From Erwinia sp. S63 (GTDB taxonomy: Bacteria > Pseudomonadota > Gammaproteobacteria > Enterobacterales > Enterobacteriaceae), in the NCBI RefSeq assembly GCF_016625195.1, contig NZ_JACVUP010000017.1, positions 1-64,000 of the forward strand: 64,000 bases of DNA, written 5' to 3'. The notes below the pieces were generated by a model. The model saw only the letters and a program-made list of their open reading frames with translations. It searched no databases and was not told the DNA's origin. Below are positions 19,281-26,169 of this stretch, in pieces. The first letter of the stretch is position 1; the number at the start of each line of letters is the position of its first letter. Made by a program: the position numbers and the translations under genes.

Positions 19281-19441
19281 CGGTCGCCATCAATGACGAC
19301 CCTACACAATACTGATGAAGGATGCACATCAACGACGACCTGACGTAGGTTGCACATCGATGGCGACCAGACGAAAGGTGCATGCACATCAATGGCGGCC
19401 TGACGTAGGTTGCACATCTGTCTGCGACCTGACTTAGGGTG
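19281..19441. repeat. Degenerate ~30-bp tandem repeats between pepB and sseB
   Basis: Four tandem units start at 19323, 19351, 19383 and 19411. Each begins TGCACATC, and most continue (A/G)ATGGCG(A/G)CC and TGACGTAGGT. Unit lengths are 28, 32, 28 and 30 bp. A palindromic GGTCG...CGACC unit (about 19284-19303) precedes them, and a last degenerate GCGCATTGATGCGCGCC follows. The core resembles a palindrome common in Pantoea intergenic regions. Confidence 0.75.
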
Positions 19442-19461
19442 CGCATTGATGCGCGCCGGTT

Positions 19462-20748
19462 TTATTTCAGTAACAGATTGGCGATAGTGCGCACGCCAAG
19501 ACCCGTAGCACCGGCTGACCACTGATCCACCGCGCTTTTACGGTAAGTGGCAGAACAGTCAATGTGCAGCCAACCCTGCTGATACTTGCTCACGAAGTAA
19601 GAGAGGAATGCCGCCGCGCTGCTGGCGCCTGCTGCATGGGCCGGGCTGGCAATGTTATTCAAATCGGCAAAGTTTGACGGCAGATGGCTGCGATGGAACT
19701 CCGCCAGCGGCAGACGCCAGAAGGCTTCATTTTCACCAGTTGCACTGCCCAGCAGAGATTCCGCCAGTACATCGTCAAAGGTAAACAGGGCGTGATAATC
19801 GTTGCCCAGCGCCGTTTTCGCTGCACCGGTCAGGGTCGCAGCATCGATCAGCAGTTCAGGATTTTGCTCGCTGGCATCAATCAGGCCATCAGCCAGCACC
19901 AGACGCCCTTCCGCATCGGTGTTCATCACTTCCACGGTTTTACCGTTACGATAGCGAATGATGTCGCCGAGACGGAATGCGTTACCGCTCACCATGTTGT
20001 CAGCACAGCAGAGGAACAGCTTCACTCGTTTGGTCAGGCCACGCGCAATCGCCAGCGCCAGCGCGCCAGTTACCGTTGCCGCACCGCCCATATCGGATTT
20101 CATCGAATCCATAAACGCGCTCTGCTTCAGGCTGTAACCACCGGTATCAAAGGTGATGCCTTTGCCGACCAGACAAGCGTAAACCGGCGCATTTTCATCG
20201 CCGGTGGGGTTGAAGTCGAGCGCCAGCAGCACAGGTGCGCGAGTTGAACCACGGCCCACGGTGTGAATACCGGCATAACCCTGCTCACGCAGATCTTCGC
20301 CTTTGGTGATGCGATAGCTCACTGCGTCACCGCCCACTTCGCTGATCAGATCGATCGCGCTGTGCGCCAGTTGTTCCGGGCTCAGATCTTCCGCGGGTAA
20401 GTTGATGGTGTCGCGCACCCAGTCAACGATCTTCAGACGACGATCAAATTCTGTTTGATCGTTTTCGCTTAATGCTGGCCACTCTACCTGGCGCTTGCCT
20501 TTCGGGCTGCGATAGCCTTGCCAGAATGCCCAGCACTTCTCTAAATCCCACTCTTCGCCGCTCAGGGCAACGTGGCGAATCCCCTGACCGTCCAGCTTAC
20601 GCCCCGCGCGCTGGATGCTCATCAGCGCATCGGCGCCAGTCAGGTGAATGGTCATGCCACTTTCAGTGCTGCTCAGCAGTGCTTTTTCACCCCAGCGCAC
20701 ATCGGCGGCCTGGGAGCTGAGCGTAATTGTCATCGGTTGTGTTGTCAT
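19462..20748 (-). CDS. pepB: Aminopeptidase B (M17 family)
   Basis: Leucyl-aminopeptidase-type metallopeptidase of cytoplasmic peptide turnover. The M17 signature NTDAEGRL is at 276-283, and metal and lysine ligands lie in GKGITFDTGG (about 195-204) and DMGGAA. Length 428 (427 in E. coli) with an aligned N-terminus, so this start is firm. In E. coli it is the gene after iscX. Here its start lies only 62 bp from the iscS stop, because the six isc genes that normally stand between are missing. Confidence 0.96.
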   Translation of the reverse strand: MTTQPMTITLSSQAADVRWGEKALLSSTESGMTIHLTGADALMSIQRAGRKLDGQGIRHVALSGEEWDLEKCWAFWQGYRSPKGKRQVEWPALSENDQTEFDRRLKIVDWVRDTINLPAEDLSPEQLAHSAIDLISEVGGDAVSYRITKGEDLREQGYAGIHTVGRGSTRAPVLLALDFNPTGDENAPVYACLVGKGITFDTGGYSLKQSAFMDSMKSDMGGAATVTGALALAIARGLTKRVKLFLCCADNMVSGNAFRLGDIIRYRNGKTVEVMNTDAEGRLVLADGLIDASEQNPELLIDAATLTGAAKTALGNDYHALFTFDDVLAESLLGSATGENEAFWRLPLAEFHRSHLPSNFADLNNIASPAHAAGASSAAAFLSYFVSKYQQGWLHIDCSATYRKSAVDQWSAGATGLGVRTIANLLLK

Positions 20749-20776
20749 CGCGTGGCTCCGTTTGCGTTAGGTGTCA

Positions 20777-20800
20777 CCTTGCGCCAGAACCGGCGCAAGG
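20777..20800. repeat. Perfect 9-bp hairpin at the iscS-pepB junction
   Basis: CCTTGCGCC (20777-20785) and GGCGCAAGG (20792-20800) flank a 6-nt loop in the 62-bp gap. No T tract follows on the minus strand, so it is more likely an RNA-processing or stability element than an intrinsic terminator. It marks the place where iscU to iscX would lie in E. coli. Confidence 0.6.
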
Positions 20801-20810
20801 GGTGCATGAA

Positions 20811-21980
20811 TTAGCGGGACGTGGCGGGCGTTAATGCCCGTAAACGGCTTACCGCTTTATTGACCAGCTCAATGGCGTAGTCAATTTCCTCTTCGGTGGT
20901 GAAGCGCCCCAGCGAGAAGCGCAGCGAGCTGTGTGCCAGCTCCTGCTCAACGCCCATGGCGCGCAGTACATAAGAGGGTTCGAGACTGGCCGAGGTACAG
21001 GCAGAACCGGACGACAGCGCCAGATCTTTCAGCGCCATAATCAGCGATTCGCCATCAACCTGAGCAAAACTGAGGTTGAGGATATTCGGTGCGCCCTGCT
21101 CAAGCGAACCGTTAATATTCACATTCTCTAACTGGCTGATGCCGTGCCACAGACGTTGGCGCATGGCTGCGAGACGCGCCATTTCACTGCTCATCTCTTC
21201 ACGTGCAACGCGATACGCTTCGCCCATGCCCACGATTTGATGCACCGGCAAGGTTCCGGATCGCATACCGCGTTCATGACCGCCGCCGTGCATTTGCGCA
21301 TCGATCTGTAATTTAGGTTTACGACGCACCCACAGCGCACCAATGCCTTTCGGACCGTAGATTTTATGCGCTGAAAACGACATCAGATCCACTGGCAGTG
21401 CCGCGACATCAATCGGCAATTTGCCGACACTTTGGGTGGCATCAACATGAAACAGGATGTCACGCGCGCGGCACAAGGCACCGAGCGCGGCGATATCCTG
21501 AATCACGCCGGTTTCGTTGTTCACATGCATCAGGGAAACCAGCACCGTGTCATCGCGCAGTGCGGCTTCCAGCATCGCCGGCGTGACAATGCCATCGCTG
21601 CCGGGTTGCAGATAGGTGACGTCGAAACCTTCACGCTCCAGTTGCTGGCAGCTATCCAGCACCGCTTTGTGCTCAGTTTGACTGGTAATGACGTGTTTGC
21701 CGCGCGCCTGATGGCATTGAGCCGCGCCTTTAATGGCGAGGTTATCAGCTTCGGTGGCACCGGAAGTAAAAACGATTTCACGCGGATCGGCATTGACCAG
21801 CTCTGCAATCTGATTGCGCGCCACATCAACGGCTTCTTCTGCCTGCCAGCCAAAACGGTGAGAACGGGAAGCGGGGTTACCGAAGGTGCCATCCAAAGTG
21901 AGGAACTGCATCATTTTGGTGGCGACACGCGGATCGGCAGGCGTTGTCGCTGCGTAATCCAGGTAGATCGGTAATTTCAT
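20811..21980 (-). CDS. iscS: Cysteine desulfurase IscS, C-terminally shortened
   Basis: PLP enzyme that takes sulfur from cysteine as a persulfide for Fe-S clusters, thiamine, molybdopterin and tRNA thiolation. H104 (TEHKAV), PLP lysine K206 (SAHKIYGPKG) and persulfide C328 (SSGSACTSAS) fall at the E. coli positions, so the enzyme should be active. It is 389 residues against 404 in E. coli. The C-terminus ends RLRALTPATSR, where E. coli continues for about 18 more residues; that tail contributes to IscU binding. This matches the absence of iscU downstream. It follows iscR with an 89-bp gap. Confidence 0.96.
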   Translation of the reverse strand: MKLPIYLDYAATTPADPRVATKMMQFLTLDGTFGNPASRSHRFGWQAEEAVDVARNQIAELVNADPREIVFTSGATEADNLAIKGAAQCHQARGKHVITSQTEHKAVLDSCQQLEREGFDVTYLQPGSDGIVTPAMLEAALRDDTVLVSLMHVNNETGVIQDIAALGALCRARDILFHVDATQSVGKLPIDVAALPVDLMSFSAHKIYGPKGIGALWVRRKPKLQIDAQMHGGGHERGMRSGTLPVHQIVGMGEAYRVAREEMSSEMARLAAMRQRLWHGISQLENVNINGSLEQGAPNILNLSFAQVDGESLIMALKDLALSSGSACTSASLEPSYVLRAMGVEQELAHSSLRFSLGRFTTEEEIDYAIELVNKAVSRLRALTPATSR

Positions 21981-22069
21981 TGCGCTAAAACTCCGTATAA
22001 AAAATCATACGTCTTTATAGCACGATTCAGCCCCGGCTGTGTGAACAGCAAGGGCTGAAGGGGAGCGGA

Positions 22070-22567
22070 TTAAGCACGCAGATTAACGTTGATGGTTTCC
22101 TGCATACGATGCTGCTGGAAGCGGCGAGTGTCGTTCATGTTCTGACGATCTGCCACATCAAGGATTTCCTGGTTGTTTACCAGTTCAGCCAGCGTGATGT
22201 TGTTGAGGAATTCACTGATGCGTTCGCTCAGGTCACGCCACAGAACGTGAGTCAGGCAGCGCTCGCCGCCCTGGCAGCCTTCTTTGCCCTGGCACTTAGT
22301 GGCATCAACAGATTCGTCAACCGCAGTGATCACCGCGCCAACGGCAATCGCGCCAGCATCTTTACCTAACAGATAACCGCCACCTGGACCACGAACGCTG
22401 GCCACTAAACCGTGCTTACGCAGACGTGAGAATAACTGCTCCAGATAGGAGAGCGAAATGCCCTGACGCTCAGAAATGTCAGCCAGCGGCACCGGGCCCT
22501 CGTTTGAGTGCAGTGCAACGTCCAGCATAGCGGTTACGGCATAACGTCCTTTGGATGTCAGTCTCAT
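22070..22567 (-). CDS. iscR: Fe-S-sensing transcriptional regulator IscR
   Basis: Rrf2-family [2Fe-2S] regulator that represses isc when loaded with a cluster and, as apoprotein, activates suf. The winged HTH occupies roughly residues 1-75 (ISERQGISLSYLEQLFSRL). Cluster ligands C92, C98, C104 and H107 are all in place, so sensing should be intact. I start at the ATG at 22567 (MRLTSKGRYAV), giving 165 residues; an in-frame start at 22576 would add three. Three IscR-like sites and its promoter lie just upstream. Confidence 0.97.
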   Translation of the reverse strand: MRLTSKGRYAVTAMLDVALHSNEGPVPLADISERQGISLSYLEQLFSRLRKHGLVASVRGPGGGYLLGKDAGAIAVGAVITAVDESVDATKCQGKEGCQGGERCLTHVLWRDLSERISEFLNNITLAELVNNQEILDVADRQNMNDTRRFQQHRMQETINVNLRA

Positions 22568-22627
22568 AGCATACAACCTCGTAAGCGTCCGTCCGGGTAT
22601 CGGCGGGCTATCTGATGAATTGACGCC

Positions 22628-22710
22628 AGTCTGCCATTCCTGAGTAAAACGGTCAACTATTTAACCAAGTAATTTACTCAAGTATTTAACCAACTGTTTT
22701 ACTCAACTAT
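22628..22710 (-). promoter_or_regulatory. iscR promoter with three tandem IscR-like operators
   Basis: Three contiguous 25-bp units (22636-22660, 22661-22685, 22686-22710) match the type 1 IscR site in register; on the minus strand they begin ATAGTTGACC, ATACTTGAGT and ATAGTTGAGT. The first unit overlaps a sigma70 promoter: -35 TTGACC (22656-22651), a 17-bp spacer, -10 CAGACT (22633-22628). Autorepression by holo-IscR is inferred. Confidence 0.8.
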
Positions 22711-23446
22711 TACCCTTATCACCTTTAGGCTTTTGGAAGGATGCCAACATGCCGCGCAGGATGTTGAGTTCATCACGTTCCGGGCGCGCGCGGGTATAGA
22801 GACGGCGCAGTTTGCTCATCACCTGACTTGGGGTGCCTTCACGGATAAAGCCGCTCTCCAGCATCATCTTTTCAATGTGCTGATAGAAACGCTCCAGATC
22901 GTCCACCAGCGGATACGGTGACTCTTCTTCCTGCGGTTGTGGGCTGGCTTTTTCCTGCGCGTCCAGCCATGCCATACGCACTTCGTAAGCAATGATCTGC
23001 ACCGCCATCGCCAGGTTCAGCGAACTGTATTCCGGATTAGCCTGAATGGCGACGTGATAGTGGCACTTCTGCAACTCTTCGTTGGTCAGGCCCACACGTT
23101 CACGACCAAACACCAGTGCAACCGGTGCCTGCTGGCCCTCTTCTACGCTTTTGATACCGCATTCACGTGAATCCAGCATCGGCCACGGCAATGAACGGGA
23201 ACGTGCGCTGGTGCCGACAACCAGGCTGCAACCGGCAATCGCTTCGTCCAGCGTATCAACGATCTTCGCCTCGCCGATCACATCACTGGCACCCGCGGCG
23301 AGGGAGATGGCTTGTGAGTCGGGCTTCACCAGCGGATTGACCAGATAAAGGTTGGTTAAGCCCATGGTTTTCATAGCACGAGCCACGGAACCCATGTTGC
23401 CGGTGTGCGAGGTTTCTACCAGTACGATTCGGATGTTATGCAGCAT
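22703..23446 (-). CDS. trmJ: tRNA Cm32/Um32 methyltransferase TrmJ
   Basis: SPOUT-class (trefoil-knot) enzyme that 2'-O-methylates position 32 of several tRNAs. The knot motifs NMGSVARAMKTMGL near the N-terminus and NPEYSSLNLAMAVQ (about 140-155) are characteristic, and the C-terminal extension holds VDDLERFYQHIE. I start at the ATG at 23446 (MLHNIRIVLVE), which matches E. coli and gives 247 residues; the longer in-frame reading from 23629 would run into the suhB promoter region. It is adjacent to iscR, as in E. coli, and divergent from suhB. Confidence 0.96.
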   Translation of the reverse strand: MLHNIRIVLVETSHTGNMGSVARAMKTMGLTNLYLVNPLVKPDSQAISLAAGASDVIGEAKIVDTLDEAIAGCSLVVGTSARSRSLPWPMLDSRECGIKSVEEGQQAPVALVFGRERVGLTNEELQKCHYHVAIQANPEYSSLNLAMAVQIIAYEVRMAWLDAQEKASPQPQEEESPYPLVDDLERFYQHIEKMMLESGFIREGTPSQVMSKLRRLYTRARPERDELNILRGMLASFQKPKGDKGNS

Positions 23447-23567
23447 ATTAGTGAGCAGGTAAGAAAATGATGGCGCGCATCCTAACATAAAAGTAGGACA
23501 TTTGCTGAACACGCTGATATACTCCGCGCCGTTTTCCCCGTTCTTTAACATCCAGCGAGAGATACCG

Positions 23568-24371
23568 ATGCATCCGATGCTCAACATCGCCGTGCGCGCA
23601 GCGCGCAAGGCCGGAAATTTAATTGCCAAGAATTATGAAACCCCGGACGCTGTCGAAGCTAGCCAGAAAGGCAGCAACGACTTCGTTACCAATGTTGACC
23701 GTGACGCAGAACGTCTGATTATCGAAGTGATTCGTAAATCCTACCCGCAACACTCCATCATCACCGAAGAAAGCGGTGAACTGGCGGGCGATGATCAGGA
23801 CATTCAATGGGTAATCGATCCGCTGGATGGCACCACCAACTTCATCAAACGTTTACCACACTTCTCTGTATCTATCGCTGTGCGCATCAAAGGCCGCACC
23901 GAAGTGGCTGTGGTCTACGATCCAATGCGCAACGAACTGTTCACCGCTGTACGCGGTCAGGGCGCACAGCTCAATGGTTATCGTCTGCGTGGCAGCACCG
24001 CGCGTGACCTGGATGGCACCATCCTGGCAACCGGCTTCCCGTTCAAGCTGAAACAGCACGCAACCCCTTACATCAACATCGTGGGCAAACTGTTCACTCA
24101 GTGTGCTGACTTCCGTCGCACTGGCTCTGCCGCGTTGGATCTGGCTTACGTGGCCGCTGGTCGCGTGGACGGTTTCTTTGAAATCGGTCTGAAGCCATGG
24201 GATTTCGCTGCCGGTGAACTGCTGGTGCGTGAAGCGGGCGGCCTGGTGACAGACTTCACCGGCAACCATGGTTACATGATGTCCGGTAATATCGTTGCAG
24301 GTAACCCACGCGTTGTGAAAGCCATGCTGGCGACCATGCGTGAAGAACTGAGCGAAGCGCTGAAGCGCTAA
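23568..24371 (+). CDS. suhB: Inositol-1-monophosphatase / rRNA biogenesis factor SuhB
   Basis: Mg-dependent inositol monophosphatase that also joins the Nus antitermination complex on rRNA operons in E. coli. Metal ligands E67, D84 and D87 (IITEESG, WVIDPLDGTTNF) and the C-terminal WDFAAGELL motif are present. I start at the ATG at 23568 (MHPMLNIAVRAARKAG), giving 267 residues as in E. coli; the upstream 22 in-frame codons look non-coding. A strong terminator follows directly. Confidence 0.97.
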   Translation: MHPMLNIAVRAARKAGNLIAKNYETPDAVEASQKGSNDFVTNVDRDAERLIIEVIRKSYPQHSIITEESGELAGDDQDIQWVIDPLDGTTNFIKRLPHFSVSIAVRIKGRTEVAVVYDPMRNELFTAVRGQGAQLNGYRLRGSTARDLDGTILATGFPFKLKQHATPYINIVGKLFTQCADFRRTGSAALDLAYVAAGRVDGFFEIGLKPWDFAAGELLVREAGGLVTDFTGNHGYMMSGNIVAGNPRVVKAMLATMREELSEALKR

Positions 24372-24380
24372 GCACAAAAA

Positions 24381-24406
24381 AGGCGGATATCACATCCGCC
24401 TTTTTA
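24381..24406 (+). terminator. suhB terminator
   Basis: AGGCGGAT/ATCCGCCT stem with a 5-nt loop followed by a T tract on the plus strand. The matching A tract on the other side suggests it also serves the convergent zevB. Confidence 0.85.
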
Positions 24407-24412
24407 ACGCCG

Positions 24413-25396
24413 TTAAAACGGTCGTAACCCGCTACTCATCATCGGCTGTGCGCTTTGCCATAGTAACCACCCTGCCATTACCAGCAGAATCCCACCTGCC
24501 AATCCTAATGCCGGCATAATGATTTTTGCCTCGCGCGACGTTGCACTCTTTGCCCCTAACTTTTCAGCTAATCGCCGCGATCGTTGAACTAACAAGCCCA
24601 TTGCGGAGACCGTGACCGCCGTTCCGATGGCCATTGCCACCGCCGAGGCCACACCCCACGCATAAACACCAATCACCTTAGAAAACAGCAGCATCATGAT
24701 GGCGCCAGAACAGGGACGCATGCCCATGGAGAACACCACCAGCGCCTGGGTTTTGCCACTCACGGCGCGATCCATCTGTTCAGCACTTGGCAGATGCGCA
24801 TGACCGCATCCGCAGTGTTCATCATGCTGGTGATGTGGGCGAATGGCGTGAATCTGTATCTTCGCCGGCGCGGGACGTAATAGCGGAAGTAATGACCGCA
24901 GCGCACGCCAGCCGACCCAGATGCCCAATGCCATCACCAGCAGATAACTGCCCTTCTCCAGCCAGTAACTACCGAGATGCATTTGCCGCGATGAGGTTTG
25001 CAATACCACCAGCATCACCGTCACCAAACCAATCGCCACGCCACCTTGTAACAGTGCGGCCAGTAGCGTGAGTTTCATGCTGGTTTTTAGCTTAGCGGGA
25101 TGCGTCGCCAGGAAGGTGCTGATCACCACTTTACCGTGCCCTGGGCCCAGCGCGTGCAGCACACCATAAGCCAGGCTAGAAAGCATTAAAGTCACGCCCG
25201 CCTGCTGAGGCTGGTCAGCCACTTGTTGCAGGAGTTGGGTCATTTCGCGATTGAGGACTTTCTGCCATAACACGCTTTGCAGCAATATTTGCGACCAGTG
25301 CTGCCACAGGGTAAATCCGGCAGCGAGCATCACTATGGCCAGCAACCACAGCGGCCACAGTCTGCGTGAACGAGAAGGCAGAGAAATCAATGACAT
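24413..25396 (-). CDS. zevB: ZevB-like metal transporter (NiCoT/RcnA-type fold)
   Basis: Polytopic inner-membrane protein of the nickel/cobalt transporter superfamily, closest by layout to ZevB, the zinc permease partner of ZevA in Haemophilus influenzae. About seven hydrophobic segments are visible. A cytoplasmic or periplasmic loop around residues 185-205 is rich in metal ligands (HAIRPHHQHDEHCGCGHAH). The motif HALGPGHGKVVIS (about 80-92) and GMRPCSGAIM are typical of the family. Its start overlaps the end of the zevA-like gene by 10 bp, so the two are translationally coupled. The substrate (Zn versus Ni/Co) is inferred. Confidence 0.8.
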   Translation of the reverse strand: MSLISLPSRSRRLWPLWLLAIVMLAAGFTLWQHWSQILLQSVLWQKVLNREMTQLLQQVADQPQQAGVTLMLSSLAYGVLHALGPGHGKVVISTFLATHPAKLKTSMKLTLLAALLQGGVAIGLVTVMLVVLQTSSRQMHLGSYWLEKGSYLLVMALGIWVGWRALRSLLPLLRPAPAKIQIHAIRPHHQHDEHCGCGHAHLPSAEQMDRAVSGKTQALVVFSMGMRPCSGAIMMLLFSKVIGVYAWGVASAVAMAIGTAVTVSAMGLLVQRSRRLAEKLGAKSATSREAKIIMPALGLAGGILLVMAGWLLWQSAQPMMSSGLRPF

Positions 25397-26013
25397 GTCA
25401 GGGTCACCGTCTGCGCGAATTGCTGGCCGAGATCCATGTCTTCCGGCGGCGCATCGGCTTTATCCAGCGACAGCGCATATTGCTTGAGCGAGTCATCCGG
25501 TTTGGGGGTGTGTAAGTCTATCTGGCAGTGTGCTTTTACGCCGTCGTCCATGGTTAATGCCTGTGGGTTATCGTAATACATATCAACAAAGTAGCTCGGA
25601 TCGAAGGTCTGAATACGATACTGTTTCGCACTCAGCGACTGTGGTTCGCCAAACGGCACAATAAACTCCAGCACCGCTTTGTTGCCGTTGCGCGACAAAT
25701 TGTACTCTTTGGGCAAATTCAGGAACTTCACCCGCGTTTTGTCCTGCCACACCTCTGAGAAGTAATGTTGCCCCAACACGTTCGCCATCACCTGCGCCGC
25801 CAGCTTTTTCCATACCACGTCACCGGGTTTCGCTTTGCCGGCATCGTAAAGCAGATCGGCTGAGGTAATTTCATCCATGGTCCACACCATTTTCATGCCT
25901 GTCAGGTGATCGTTTTCGCTGACAAACTCGTTTTTCATATCGATAAAGCTGTGCGGATGAGACCAGGCTGCAGCGCTGAACAACAGCGTAAAGGGAATGA
26001 GTGCAATTTTCAT
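25387..26013 (-). CDS. zevA: DUF1007 periplasmic protein, ZevA-like
   Basis: Periplasmic partner of the adjacent transporter. It has an N-terminal Sec signal (MKIALIPFTLLFSAAAWS) followed at once by HPHSFID, a likely metal-binding start of the mature chain. The DUF1007 family pairs with NiCoT-like permeases; the H. influenzae pair ZevAB takes up zinc. Length 208. There is no clear Shine-Dalgarno: the 15 bp just before the ATG are a TGTTA...TAACA palindrome. E. coli K-12 has yfhR here instead, so this pair is an insertion or replacement in the suhB-csiE interval. Confidence 0.82.
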   Translation of the reverse strand: MKIALIPFTLLFSAAAWSHPHSFIDMKNEFVSENDHLTGMKMVWTMDEITSADLLYDAGKAKPGDVVWKKLAAQVMANVLGQHYFSEVWQDKTRVKFLNLPKEYNLSRNGNKAVLEFIVPFGEPQSLSAKQYRIQTFDPSYFVDMYYDNPQALTMDDGVKAHCQIDLHTPKPDDSLKQYALSLDKADAPPEDMDLGQQFAQTVTLTCH

Positions 26014-26014
26014 G

Positions 26015-26029
26015 TGTTATAAAGTAACA
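26015..26029 (-). promoter_or_regulatory. Zur-like palindrome at the zevA start
   Basis: TGTTACTTTATAACA on the minus strand: perfect 5-bp arms and 12 of 15 matches to the enterobacterial Zur core TGTTATAATATAACA. It ends one base before the zevA ATG, so a bound repressor would cover the translation start region. Zur control is inferred. Confidence 0.5.
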
Positions 26030-26169
26030 ATTCTCAAGTGAAGATTATACTGGTCCAGAAAAACTGTGACCCGCCTAAAAGCTCTGAGCAAAAGTCACGA
26101 CAAAGTGCAGGGTTACCGCGTGGAGTTAGCTATTCTTAGCTCAAAAATGACCCGCGGATAATACTATTG

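Noticed and set aside
19323..19440. Short regularly spaced repeats that could suggest a CRISPR array
   Set aside because: Units are contiguous and degenerate with no unique spacers, and no cas genes are nearby.
19205..19522. 105-codon minus-strand ORF across the pepB-sseB gap
   Set aside because: Most of it is translated tandem repeat, visible as recurring CNLRQ and DVHxxSV peptides.
23447..23629. 61-residue N-terminal extension of trmJ
   Set aside because: It overlaps the suhB start region in antisense and has no counterpart in TrmJ proteins.
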